Source: Arthrobacter globiformis (lineage in GTDB: Bacteria > Actinomycetota > Actinomycetes > Actinomycetales > Micrococcaceae). From it: 64,000 bases of DNA. Under the pieces are notes generated by a model. The model was not told the DNA's origin and made no database searches. It saw nothing but the letters and a program-made list of their open reading frames with translations. Where the stretch lies: assembly GCF_003261175.1 (NCBI RefSeq), contig NZ_QLNP01000062.1, positions 62,001-126,000 of the forward strand, written 5' to 3'. The translations under genes were made by a program, and so were the position numbers. Shown piece by piece: positions 35,715 to 44,651 of this stretch; position 1 is the stretch's first letter; every line of letters begins with the position of its first letter.

Positions 35715-36181
35715 GCATCCGGCCCTTCGAGGAGGTCCTCGGCGGCCCCGGACACCAGCTCCAGATCTAGCGCATCCAGGTGGAACGACAGCCGGCCTCT
35801 GTATTCGTCGCCCCCGGCGTGGGCGTCGAACCCCGCACCGAGGTCTGACTCTGGGAGTCCGTTATGATCCGCGACGGCAAGCCCATCGCGCACCTGCAGG
35901 AAAACATCTCCACCCAGCCGAATAGTTTCGCCGGGAGTGCCGCCGCGCCCCTGAAAATCAAGAACGACGGCGGCACTACTCCGCTCACCGCCCTCAACAA
36001 AGCATCAGGCGGGGGCCTCGGTCCCGAGGAGTGCCAAATCGGCCTGAGGCAGGTGGGCCCTGGCGGCGCCAAGCTGCTGGACCTGCGCGCCTCGGACCCC
36101 GTGCTGGTCCTTTACGCAGTACGTGCGGCACGCGAACCGGCCCCTCTAACTGGCGAAGCGCCTCATCGCCGACCGCGCCTG
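35715..36181 (+). pseudogene. 5'-truncated, stop-interrupted GntR regulator remnant (third copy)
   Basis: It matches the intact GntR gene from about 11757 to 12221 along nearly its whole length (for example CCCTTCGAGGA, GAAAACATCTCC, AAGCTGCTGGACCTGCG). It lacks the helix-turn-helix half and carries in-frame TAG and TGA codons (near 35767 and 35847) plus a frameshift near the end. Only the effector domain is represented, so it is non-functional. Same strand as the other two copies but more diverged, so an older event or a different source. Confidence 0.85.
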
Positions 36182-36425
36182 GATGTTGCCTAGAAGTGCT
36201 CGCAGTGCGGGGCATAGTCCGTGAAGGGCCGGCCGTCGAAGACTACACCAGGATCCATTCCTGGGTGGACGGCCTGACGTCTAAACGGTCGTCCGATTGC
36301 GGACAGTGGCGGTGCTGTTCGTCGTCACTCACCCGGTGGTCGCCATTGCATCCCGCCCCAACCTGCTGGGGAGCTGACGACCGAAAGTTCATTTTCAGCC
36401 TTCCACGTAGGCGCGGGGGACAGCC

Positions 36426-36905
36426 TCAGACTCGCCCCTTCGGTGAGCCAAATTCCGGGTGGAGCTTGAGTACAGTATCGAATGCGTCAACTCTGGCGGG
36501 GCAGTACCTTTCAAGAACCTTGAGGAAGTACCCGAGCTCCATTTCGGGATCAGCAGCTTTGGTGAGGCCAACGATTTCTGCTTCGAATTCCGTCTGCTTG
36601 AAAAGACGCGCGGAGGCACTTTCCCCGTAGGTGGTCAGAGAGGCATTGCAGAAGGGCTGGGCATCCTTTTGCATTCGGTCATCAAGCCACTGACCCCCGT
36701 CCGTTCCCCCGACGTAGCCGATGGCGACAAGCTCGCTGACCCAATCTCTCGACGTCGATGTCGGAGTGGGTGTCGCCTCGTTCGAGGCTGTCGAACTTCC
36801 CGCCGGGGATTCTGAGACTGAGGGCGGCGCGGATGCACATGAACTCAGTGCAAAGCAGACGATAGCGGCGAGGATAATGCGTTTCAAGGTGGTTCGTTCC
36901 CTCAT
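36426..36905 (-). CDS. Small lipoprotein of unknown function
   Basis: A 159-residue precursor. A short basic N-terminus and hydrophobic stretch end in the lipobox ALSSC, followed by a Ser/Thr/Pro-rich linker and a compact domain with two cysteines (PFCNASL, ERYCPAR) likely to form a disulfide. The ATG at 36905 is followed by AGGGAACG, which looks like a ribosome site for a TTG at 36887 (LKRIILAA), the better start. No family recognised. Confidence 0.65.
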   Translation of the reverse strand: MRERTTLKRIILAAIVCFALSSCASAPPSVSESPAGSSTASNEATPTPTSTSRDWVSELVAIGYVGGTDGGQWLDDRMQKDAQPFCNASLTTYGESASARLFKQTEFEAEIVGLTKAADPEMELGYFLKVLERYCPARVDAFDTVLKLHPEFGSPKGRV

Positions 36906-37089
36906 TAGAGATAATGCGACAGATCATGTTACCCAGCTGCCACGCCTGTCATGCAGACGCCTGCGCTGTTGATGACCCGTTTAGCATCGCGGCAGCGTAG
37001 CGGGCGTCGACGATTTCTCCAACGCCCTCGAATAGAGCTGCAGAGCTATTCATGTGCCATGACCATTCAGTGGTCCGGGCTGTCCGGGC

Positions 37090-37779
37090 CTATCCCGGAA
37101 AACTGCTCGGATCAGGCCTGGTTTCGCCGGTCCACGCTTGGCCATCCCAGTAGCCGAGGACTCCCGGGGTTCCTGTTGGGTACCAGCCCGCCGGAGGCCT
37201 GGGCGGCTGATGAGGAAGCGCGGCAGACTTTTCCACCGGAGCTTCCGCATCATGGACAGAATCCTGCTGAGGAGTGACCGGATTCGCCGTCGCCACCCGG
37301 CGCACGCCTTTGTAGTTTTCGGCTGACAGCCGTTGGACAAGCTCGCGGGCGACCTTCATCGAGGTCGTGTGGTGCGTCCAGGCTGTGCCATCCCAGTAGC
37401 GTGCGGTGCCGTCGCCCTGGTTGTACCAGCCGTCACGCGGGCCGCCGGCGTTCAGACCGGCAACCAGAAACTCCGAGAACCGGGCAGTGATTCTGTCCGA
37501 GGCTTGAGGTGACGGCGTCGTGAGGTTGAACATGTACGTTTCGACGTGGGTATCGGCTTCGACCTGGCTCATTCGGCCGGCATCAACCTCTGCGTCTGCC
37601 CATTCACGCATCCGCTGGTACTGCTGGCGCCTTACTTCGGCCAGCTGAATAGCAGCGAGTTCGGCTTGGACAGCGTTCTGCTGTGCCAGAGTCCGCTGGA
37701 CATTCAACTGTTGCCGGCCAGTGATAAAGCTGCCGACATTTGCCGCAGTGTTGAGGCGGTTGCCCTTCATCTTGCCCAT
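37090..37779 (-). CDS. DUF2510-domain protein
   Basis: A 229-residue soluble protein. An N-terminal region with predicted helix (LAQQNAVQAELAAIQLAEV) is followed by two DUF2510 motifs: GWYNQGDGTARYWDGTAWT and GWYPTGTPGVLGYWDGQAWT, each a WY-YWDG-W tryptophan signature. DUF2510 is common in actinobacterial membrane or cell-surface-associated proteins and of unknown function. An alternative ATG at 37770 exists. Confidence 0.75.
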   Translation of the reverse strand: MGKMKGNRLNTAANVGSFITGRQQLNVQRTLAQQNAVQAELAAIQLAEVRRQQYQRMREWADAEVDAGRMSQVEADTHVETYMFNLTTPSPQASDRITARFSEFLVAGLNAGGPRDGWYNQGDGTARYWDGTAWTHHTTSMKVARELVQRLSAENYKGVRRVATANPVTPQQDSVHDAEAPVEKSAALPHQPPRPPAGWYPTGTPGVLGYWDGQAWTGETRPDPSSFPG

Positions 37780-38295
37780 GGCGCAGGTCCTCTATCCAAG
37801 GCGTCCCGGCGTGGAATTACGCCGGGCTGTGTCTGGACGCCTTGACCGGATGAAGGCCCAAACACACAACTGGATTTTATCTCATACGAGCTGCCAGGAC
37901 ATGGAAGCCCCGCTGCCAGTTCAGCCCAGGTCTGGAGCACCCCGTCACGAGCCGATCCCCGCCGCCCGGACCGGACCAAGGGGCAATATCTTGTCGCCGA
38001 CACCCACTATCCTGGGTCCCCGTCCACGCGGTTGGGCAGGAGGTCGAGGACGGGAAAGTGGAGGGTCGACATCTTCCGCTTGGCCACCTCGTGAGAGGAC
38101 CACGACGGGCACCTGCCGGCCTTGACTGAGATGACGCCCAGCCTAGCCCCTGTTCCCATCCTCCGGCAACGCGGCATCCGGGCGGCGGGTTGAAGAAGCG
38201 TATTCGTTCTGACTACGTGCGGCACAGCTATCACCGCTTGGACCGAGCCAAGTCTGGATTATCTGTATGAATACACCCAGGGGTATCAGGCAACG
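37780..38295. other. 516-base spacer without a supported gene
   Basis: Open frames here have no domain, ribosome site or partner. The stretch separates the accessory genes from the nucleoside-salvage unit and may hold the promoter of the DUF2510 gene. Confidence 0.35.
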
Positions 38296-39294
38296 TCAGG
38301 CGACAGTTGCCCCCACAGGCTCCGACGCAGCAGCTGCCGAAGAATACGCCAGCAGCGTCTCCACCAAATGCGGCGCGAAGTCCCCCTCGAGCGCCAGCAC
38401 CACCCGGCACCGCGCCCCCGGTTGCTCCGGATAATCCATATACAAACCGCGCAGGTCGCAGACGGTCTGCCCCCGGCTGGGCCCGGACGTGGTGTCGACA
38501 TCCACATGCACCACCGGCGCAACGGCAGGGGTAACCGCCCCCACCGCGAGGGCCGCGGCGAGGGGATCGTGCATAGCCGAGCAGGCACGGCCGAACAGGC
38601 CTTCGTAGAACCGGAAGTAGTAGCCCAGCATCTCCCCCAGCGCCCGCGGCACCGCGCCGGACGAGGCCAGCAGCTCCTGCCGGTGGTTCTCCTCCAGCAC
38701 GTTGGTCATGGTCACGTCCAGCGGCACCAGGGTCACGTTCCAGTCGGCGGACAGCACCAGGGCGGCGGCCTCGGGGTCGTTGGCGATGTTCGCCTCCGCC
38801 ACGGGCGTGAGGTTCCCCGGGGCCAGGGCCGCGCCGCCCATGATGGTGATCTCCGCGACCAGCTGCGGCAGGGAAGGCTCCAGCCGCAGCGCCTCGGCGA
38901 TGTTGGTCAGCGGGCCGATGGCCAGGACCCGCAGCGTGCCGGGGTGCTCCTGCGCCAGCCGCACCAGCATCTCCGCGGCGGTCTCCGGCGCCAGCCCAGC
39001 GGCCGCCATCGAAAGCTCAACCTCGCCGATGCCGTTGGCGCCGTGCACCCACGGCGCTCCCCCGCCGAAGGAACCGGCCAGAGGGTCGTGCGCGCCAAGC
39101 GCGACGGGGATGTGCGCGTGCCCGGCGAGCTCCAGCAGGTCCAGGGTGTTGCGGGCGCCGACGGCGGCACTGACGTTGCCGCTGACGGCGCCGATCCCCC
39201 GCACGTCCGCCTGCGGGGAGGCGAGCAGGTAGGCCAGGGCGAGGGCGTCGTCGATGCCGGTGTCACAGTCGAGGTAGAACGGGAAGCTGGTCAT
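38296..39294 (-). CDS. Nucleoside hydrolase (inosine/uridine-preferring family)
   Basis: A 332-residue enzyme with the Ca-binding family start YLDCDTGIDDALAL (Asp cluster), the IGPLTNIAEAL and EITIMGGAA motifs, and EANIANDPEAA near the active site. It hydrolyses a ribonucleoside to base and ribose. The ATG at 39294 is preceded by GAAAGAAGAA. It follows an MFS gene by 32 bases; the divergent PfkB kinase would phosphorylate the ribose released. Confidence 0.92.
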   Translation of the reverse strand: MTSFPFYLDCDTGIDDALALAYLLASPQADVRGIGAVSGNVSAAVGARNTLDLLELAGHAHIPVALGAHDPLAGSFGGGAPWVHGANGIGEVELSMAAAGLAPETAAEMLVRLAQEHPGTLRVLAIGPLTNIAEALRLEPSLPQLVAEITIMGGAALAPGNLTPVAEANIANDPEAAALVLSADWNVTLVPLDVTMTNVLEENHRQELLASSGAVPRALGEMLGYYFRFYEGLFGRACSAMHDPLAAALAVGAVTPAVAPVVHVDVDTTSGPSRGQTVCDLRGLYMDYPEQPGARCRVVLALEGDFAPHLVETLLAYSSAAAASEPVGATVA

Positions 39295-39326
39295 GGGTGG
39301 TTCTTCTTTCAGTTGGTGCGGAAGGT

Positions 39327-40769
39327 CTAGTGGGTTTCGCCCTTGGGGGCGGGGACGAAGAGGCTGACGATGAACGCGGCGGCGGTGATGCCCACCGAGA
39401 TCCAGAGGGCGGTGGCGTACCCGGCACTGGTCGCCTGGGCGGCGAACGGGGCAACAATCACGACGCCGAGGCTCGCCCCGATGCCGAAGGAGGCACCGTT
39501 GATGCTGGGCAGGGAAGCGGGTGCCTCCTTGGGCGAGAGCAGGACGGAGAGCCCGTTGATGGCGGTGAGGAAGAGGCCGTTGTAGAAGATGCCGAGTGCG
39601 GCGACGGCCACGATCACCGCGATCTGGTTGGAAGAGAACGCGGCGGCTGCCACGGCGCAGGCCAGACTCATCGCGGTGCCAGTGCGGAGGACCTTGATCC
39701 AGCCGCGGCGGCCGGCCAGCCAGCCGGCGAGCGGGGCGGCGAAGACGCCGATGAGTGCGGCCGGGGTGAGGAACAGCAGGGCGGAGAGGGACGGGCTGAG
39801 TCCGAAGCCGGAGCCCTTGTCCTGGCTGAGCAGCACCACGGTGAAGTTCATGACGGCGAAGATGCCGGCGAGGGTCAGAACGGTGCTGGCGATGACGGGC
39901 CACACCTGGCGGGAGCGCAGGTGGTGAACAGCGATGAGCGGGTGGCTGCGCCGATTCTCGATCATCCAGAAGGCGGCGAAGGACGCGATGGTGCCCGCCA
40001 GCAGGGCCAGGGTGCCGGGCGCGGTCCAGCCGGCGGCCGATCCGCCGGAGACGAAGTAGGTGATGAACACCAGGAACACCGAGAGCGAGCCCGCTCCCCA
40101 CCAGTCCATCGCGCCGCGGACGTGCTGCGGCCGGCCCTTCGGGACGGTCTTGAGGATGCAGCCGGCGGCGACGGCGGTGAGCACCAGGACAACGGTGAAG
40201 ATGGACCGGAAGCCGATGGTCTCGGACATCAGGCCGCCCACGTAGCCGTCCACTCCCCCGATGCCGCCGTTGATAGCGGCGATGATGCCCACGGAGGTGC
40301 CGAAGACGCGCGGCTGCAGGTTCTCGCTGAGCACGATGTAGGACAGCGCGAAGACGGCGCTGGACACGCCCTGCAGGAAGCGGCCGGCTATGAGCAGCGG
40401 CAGGGTGGGCGCGGCGATGCAAAGGATAGTGCCGGCGCCCATGATGGCCAGCACCAGCAGGAGCGCGGTGCGGCGGCCGATGAAGTCGCTCCACCGTCCG
40501 ATCACGGGCCCGGCGATGGCGCCGGCGAGGAAGAACATGGACTGCACGGGGGCGGCCGCCTCGGGGGCCTGGCCGAAGCTGGCGGCGATCTGCGGCAGCG
40601 CCGGGGTGACCATGCTGGCGTTGAGCTGGAAGGACAGTACGCCGAGCAGCAGCGTGGAGATGAGCAGGGCGGCGGGACGGCCGGCAAGTCTGTTCACATC
40701 AGTTTCGCTTTCGACGGCGGTGGGCGGCGAGGTGGTGGCGCTGGCTGGGGTGTTCACATCAAACTCCAT
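39327..40769 (-). CDS. MFS transporter, probable nucleoside carrier
   Basis: A 480-residue carrier. A hydrophilic N-terminal 30 residues is followed by about 14 hydrophobic segments (DHA2-like spread). The typical loop GRWSDFIGRRTALLL lies between segments two and three, and GRFLQGVSSAVFALSY marks segment five. It is the first gene of the leftward unit with nucleoside hydrolase, so nucleoside uptake is inferred; sequence alone would only say proton-coupled MFS. Confidence 0.88.
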   Translation of the reverse strand: MEFDVNTPASATTSPPTAVESETDVNRLAGRPAALLISTLLLGVLSFQLNASMVTPALPQIAASFGQAPEAAAPVQSMFFLAGAIAGPVIGRWSDFIGRRTALLLVLAIMGAGTILCIAAPTLPLLIAGRFLQGVSSAVFALSYIVLSENLQPRVFGTSVGIIAAINGGIGGVDGYVGGLMSETIGFRSIFTVVLVLTAVAAGCILKTVPKGRPQHVRGAMDWWGAGSLSVFLVFITYFVSGGSAAGWTAPGTLALLAGTIASFAAFWMIENRRSHPLIAVHHLRSRQVWPVIASTVLTLAGIFAVMNFTVVLLSQDKGSGFGLSPSLSALLFLTPAALIGVFAAPLAGWLAGRRGWIKVLRTGTAMSLACAVAAAAFSSNQIAVIVAVAALGIFYNGLFLTAINGLSVLLSPKEAPASLPSINGASFGIGASLGVVIVAPFAAQATSAGYATALWISVGITAAAFIVSLFVPAPKGETH

Positions 40770-40803
40770 TGTTCTCTGCAGGGGATCCTGCCGATGGGAA
40801 ATC

Positions 40804-40844
40804 GGTTGTTATACAACCATGTATGACGAACAAGTACAACCATG
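40804..40844. promoter_or_regulatory. Operator repeats in the divergent nucleoside-salvage promoter
   Basis: A perfect inverted repeat GGTTGT-TAT-ACAACC (40804-40818) overlaps the first of two direct repeats TACAACCATG at 40812-40821 and 40835-40844. The 23-base repeat spacing fits two regulator dimers between the MFS and kinase genes. No regulator gene is adjacent; a GntR- or LacI-type protein encoded elsewhere is likely. Confidence 0.6.
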
Positions 40845-40899
40845 CCGTACACTATTTCCTAATTCAGCCGCGCTTGGCTCGACCTGATAGGACTTCCTC

Positions 40900-41760
40900 A
40901 TGAGCACTCAGCTTCCTGCCGTCACCGTCGTCGGCAGCATCAACCTGGACATCATCGCCACTACGGACCGGCTCCCCACCGCCGGCGAGACCATCGGCGG
41001 TGGCGTCCTGCAGCAGCAGCCCGGCGGCAAGGGAGCCAACCAGGCCGTGGCCGCTGCGCGTCTTGGGGGAAGCGCCCGGATGGTCGGCGCGGTTGGTGAC
41101 GACGCCCAGGGGCGCCTGATGCTGGAGTCTCTTTCCGCAGCTGGCGTGGACACAACGGATGTGGCAGTGCTCGACGACGACGCGACCGGCACCGCGCTGA
41201 TCGTGGTGGACCGGGACGGCGAGAACCAGATCGTGGTGTGCCCAGGGGCCAACTCGGGGTTTTCTCTGGAGGGCGTTTCGTTTGCCCCGGATGAGACGGT
41301 GCTGTGCCAGCTCGAGGTCGGCCTGCCGGTCGTGCTGGAGGCCGGCCGGAAGTCTGCTGGGTTCTTCGTGCTTAACGCGGCGCCTGCGATGGACCTGCCT
41401 GCGGAGCTTCTGGAGCGGTGCGACCTCGTGATTGTCAACGAGAGCGAGTACGCCCTGATCCCGGCCCTCGCGGAGGCGAAGCTGGTGGCGGTGACGTACG
41501 GGAAGGATGGCTCGGCGATGTTCGAGCACGGCCGGAAGGCCGCCGAGGCGCCAGCTGCTGCAGTGACGGTGGCGAACACGATCGGTGCCGGCGATGCATT
41601 TTGTGCGGCGCTGGTGCTGGCGCTCCGGGCGGGGCTAGCTCACGCGACCGCGCTTGGCGTGGCTAATGCTGTCGGGGCTGATGCGGTGGGAGATCCCTCT
41701 TCTCAGCCGGCGCTGACTCCGTTGGCACACTATGTTGGGCTGGCAACCAGTTCACTTTGA
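40900..41760 (+). CDS. PfkB-family carbohydrate kinase (ribokinase-like)
   Basis: A 286-residue PfkB kinase. It starts VVGSINLDII, has the substrate-binding PGGKGANQAVAAARLG stretch, and the C-terminal signature TIGAGDAFCAAL with the catalytic Asp. This fits ribokinase: ribose plus ATP to ribose 5-phosphate. It is slightly shorter than E. coli ribokinase (309). Divergent from the nucleoside importer and hydrolase, it completes a route from nucleosides to the pentose phosphate pathway. Confidence 0.9.
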   Translation: MSTQLPAVTVVGSINLDIIATTDRLPTAGETIGGGVLQQQPGGKGANQAVAAARLGGSARMVGAVGDDAQGRLMLESLSAAGVDTTDVAVLDDDATGTALIVVDRDGENQIVVCPGANSGFSLEGVSFAPDETVLCQLEVGLPVVLEAGRKSAGFFVLNAAPAMDLPAELLERCDLVIVNESEYALIPALAEAKLVAVTYGKDGSAMFEHGRKAAEAPAAAVTVANTIGAGDAFCAALVLALRAGLAHATALGVANAVGADAVGDPSSQPALTPLAHYVGLATSSL

Positions 41761-41837
41761 GTAGTAGGCATTCGTTGAGGTCCTACGGACAACGAGGTCA
41801 GTCCCACGGCCTGTAAGGGTAGTGGCAGGATGGTGGC

Positions 41838-42623
41838 GTGACGAGCAAAACACGGAGCAGGGCTCCGAACCAGGAATGGGTACTAATGTACCGTCGTGGC
41901 CTCAGTCGGCGCCAGATAGCGGAACTAGTCAAGGCACCACAGGCGACCATTGGCTACCACCTCGGCATTGCCCGCAAGCTTGATCCTGGCCTGGAGGCCG
42001 ACCATGAGGAGTCAGCCGGGAGGAAGCGCTCCAAGGTCACGGTTCAGGGCATTGAACGCATGCAGCAGCTGGTGGCTTTCGTGCAGGAGACAGGGCGCTA
42101 CCCGTCACGGCAGAGCCGGAGCGTATCGGAGCGCACGTTGGCAGCGTGGCTGCAGCGCCGACGCCAAGAGGCTCGGACAGGGCTTCTGCCGTCAGCATTT
42201 CGGGACGGTCTAGCTGTACTGCCGGCTTGGCAGACACCGCCTCGTGTTGAAGCGGACGAAAATCGCTGGCAAGAGCGGCTTCAGTCCCTGGTGAGGTACC
42301 GGGCGGCCGGCCACGACTGGCCGCGCCACAAAACGTTTGTCTCCAGCGAAGAGCACGAACTCGGAGTTTGGCTGCACAGTCAGCGGTGCAAGCTTCGGAA
42401 TGGGCAGCTCGACGTGGAGAAGGCCGACCTGTTGGACTCAAGCGCCCCTGGGTGGCGGTTGGGTAGGAAGCGTGGCAGACGGTCGCTGATCGATCCTAAC
42501 CATGAAGAGGTCCAAACGCCTCGTAATACGGCCGTTCTGCTTCAGCACCCGGAAGTGATCCTGCGGGACGAACTCCTCCACTCCGCGGCAGCACGGCAAT
42601 CACAAAACGCTAAGGGACAATGA
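41838..42623 (+). CDS. Helicase-associated (HA) domain protein with N-terminal helix-turn-helix
   Basis: A 261-residue protein from a GTG. An N-terminal HTH-like segment (LMYRRGLSRRQIAELVKAPQ, then TIGYHLG) is followed by two tryptophan-containing repeats resembling the helicase-associated domain: one near FVQETGRYPSRQSRSVSERTLAAWLQ and one near WQERLQSLVRY with HELGVWLHSQR. HA domains normally follow a helicase; here no helicase is attached. A DNA-binding role is likely. The basic C-terminal tail (GRKRGRRS) also suggests nucleic-acid contact. Confidence 0.7.
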   Translation: MTSKTRSRAPNQEWVLMYRRGLSRRQIAELVKAPQATIGYHLGIARKLDPGLEADHEESAGRKRSKVTVQGIERMQQLVAFVQETGRYPSRQSRSVSERTLAAWLQRRRQEARTGLLPSAFRDGLAVLPAWQTPPRVEADENRWQERLQSLVRYRAAGHDWPRHKTFVSSEEHELGVWLHSQRCKLRNGQLDVEKADLLDSSAPGWRLGRKRGRRSLIDPNHEEVQTPRNTAVLLQHPEVILRDELLHSAAARQSQNAKGQ

Positions 42624-42919
42624 TCGGGACTTCGACGCCGACGGCTAACGTGTAACTCATCAAAAGATCGTTTGCTGACGTCGAGAATTAGAACGGTTGT
42701 GTACAGGGGAAACCCCTCAAACTAGCATAAAAGCATCTTGGGCCCCTCGGGGTTACCGCCGGTCTTCTCCCCGTTCCACCACGGAGCTAGGCAAGAGGTA
42801 CCCGAGGCCATGCGTGGCCCTGTAACGGGCGATGACGGACCCAAGCGGGCATAGCCCTACGTGTCAGGCTGGACTTGAAGCCAACGCGGGCGAGGAGGAG
42901 CTACAGCCAGTTAGAGCGA
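42624..42919. other. Spacer between convergent genes
   Basis: No gene, hairpin or repeat that I can support in these 296 bases. Confidence 0.35.
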
Positions 42920-43357
42920 CTACAGGCTACTGAAGTAGGCCTTCATCGCTTCTTTGCTAATGACACCGACACACCGCTCACCCTCGCGGGCACCATATGA
43001 TTCTCGAACGGCTCTCCACGGAGCACCCTTGTGCGACAGCTCGCTTAGCTGGAAGCCCGACATTTGCGAGTATGTATCCAAGACGCTACGCACAATGAGC
43101 TTTTGCTCAAGCTTCAACGCCTTTGGTTTCTCATGAGCCAACTCGCTCACGGAGCACCGGCCCCTGTGCTTCACGTAAAGCGGCGGAGACACCGGTCCAT
43201 TAGCCCATGCCTGGAAATCCTCTTCGAATAAAGGTTTGTCGTCCCAGGCCAAGGCCCAGCCTTGGCTGAAGTAACAAAGCTTCTGCAGCTTCATCGTGGA
43301 CATTTCCCCACGTTCCCGAAGAATAAAGGAAGCAACGTCGAGAATACTCACGGTCAT
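42920..43357 (-). CDS. Panacea-domain (DUF4065/SocA-like) protein, antitoxin candidate
   Basis: A 145-residue protein covering the whole Panacea domain: MKLQKLCYFSQGWALAW, the central EDFQAWANGPVSPPLY motif and the C-terminal ELSHKGAPWRAVRE. Such proteins (GepA, SocA) act as antitoxins or proteolysis adaptors and sit beside varied toxins. An AAAGGAGA ribosome site precedes the ATG. It lies 88 bases downstream of the 43446-44339 gene on the same strand, so the larger gene is the natural candidate partner. Confidence 0.87.
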   Translation of the reverse strand: MTVSILDVASFILRERGEMSTMKLQKLCYFSQGWALAWDDKPLFEEDFQAWANGPVSPPLYVKHRGRCSVSELAHEKPKALKLEQKLIVRSVLDTYSQMSGFQLSELSHKGAPWRAVRESYGAREGERCVGVISKEAMKAYFSSL

Positions 43358-43445
43358 AGTCGTCTCTCCTTTACGTCGAACACTTGAGGACGTCGTGTCT
43401 GGTTACCATATAAGCCGGGTCTGACCTTCGGGCCAAGACGCGCCG

Positions 43446-44339
43446 TCACGGCGTTCTCCCAGCAAAACCCGTTGCATCTGCCGAGCGGACCACTTTAGCT
43501 TGGACGGGAGTCAGTGGGCTCTTGGGCTTAGGAACGTCTGCGGTCTCATCTTTTAAGCCGTGAGACAGCATGCCGGCCAAGACACGGACCCACTCGCGAT
43601 CGGCACTGGTAAGGTCACCGACCTTTGGAGCGTCTACGGTCAGGAGACCCAGCGGAGTCAGCTTCTTTGAGTCGAGAACCGGGGCTGAAACGAAACAGTT
43701 ATAAGCGGTCTTCTTCACGTTTACCAACCGTTTCCAGCCATCGGAATCCTTATATATGTTGGGAACACACAGATCCTTGCTCAAACGAGTCCTGTCAATC
43801 ATCTCTTTCGCATGATCCCGGTTATCAGCATCCTTGTCGCCCGCGTAATAGCTCAAAGGCATGCCATTGTTGAGGTCAAGAGCGGCGCGCTTCTTGAGAT
43901 ACACCAAGGCACCGTCCTCAGCCTCCCCACCCTCCAAGACGAAGAACCCAATTCTTACTTTCCGTTCACGGAACAACTTGGGCCCGCACTTTTGAACCAC
44001 ATCCGTGAAATAAGCTTGAAACTTATCACTGTCTGTAAGACGCCCCATTGCCGTCTCCAAGTCTGTCAGCAGTTCTAGCGCATCCTCCGACACCGCTTTG
44101 CCGTCTCGCTTGGACTTCTTGCCAGCGAAGTGCTTGTCAAACCCAGAGAGAATGGCAGCACTGACTGTACAAACCAGCGGGACGTAGAACCGTACGTCCT
44201 TGTACACGGGGTCTCCTAGCCTCTCCAAGGCGTTCCAAACGCTGAAACCTCCCGCTGTGGCCATGATCGCGGTAGTAATAAGGACCGAAGTACCGCTACC
44301 CCAGAAGGTCCACTTGGCCCTCTTTCCCGCCAAACTCAA
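43446..44339 (-). CDS. Two-TM protein with GAF-like C-terminal domain, possible toxin/effector partner of the Panacea protein
   Basis: From a TTG at 44339 with GGGGGAG just upstream (a TTG at 44414 is also in frame) it has 297 residues. Two membrane helices near the N-terminus (SVLITTAIMATAGGF and FYVPLVCTVSAAILSGF) are followed by a charged cytoplasmic part. A C-terminal region reads like a GAF domain (RIGFFVLEGGEAEDGALVYLKK, NCFVSAPVLDS, LGLLTVDAPKVGDLT). The combination of sensor-like domain and short membrane anchor resembles membrane effectors of immune systems. Base composition is less GC-rich than in the catabolic genes, which suggests transfer. No named family recognised. Confidence 0.65.
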   Translation of the reverse strand: MSLAGKRAKWTFWGSGTSVLITTAIMATAGGFSVWNALERLGDPVYKDVRFYVPLVCTVSAAILSGFDKHFAGKKSKRDGKAVSEDALELLTDLETAMGRLTDSDKFQAYFTDVVQKCGPKLFRERKVRIGFFVLEGGEAEDGALVYLKKRAALDLNNGMPLSYYAGDKDADNRDHAKEMIDRTRLSKDLCVPNIYKDSDGWKRLVNVKKTAYNCFVSAPVLDSKKLTPLGLLTVDAPKVGDLTSADREWVRVLAGMLSHGLKDETADVPKPKSPLTPVQAKVVRSADATGFAGRTP

Positions 44340-44651
44340 ATGACTCCCCCAAACGTCTTGTGCGCTCCTATCATACGGTGGACATGCCGCCTCGGCCGCT
44401 CGTACTGGCGCCAAGCGCCTCGCAGCCCCTGTGGACTGGGATTATTCCTTATCGTTACGCATCAATGGCCATAGGTTTGGGCCGCTCAGAGAGCATGGGT
44501 GAACTTCGGCAAGCCCGAGAGGCGCCCACTGCTCCGTCATGCCAAGCCTTCCAATTGTCCTAATTTACGATCATGCAAGGTCTGATCGCTTCCCTTCAGC
44601 CGCCGGCTCACCGCCACTCGCCCCGACCCCAATAAATTTTCAAGTCCTAGA

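Noticed and set aside
39297-40826. 509-residue plus-strand frame opposite the MFS gene
   Set aside because: Gly/Glu/Gln-rich composition typical of antisense frames; the MFS on the other strand is certain.
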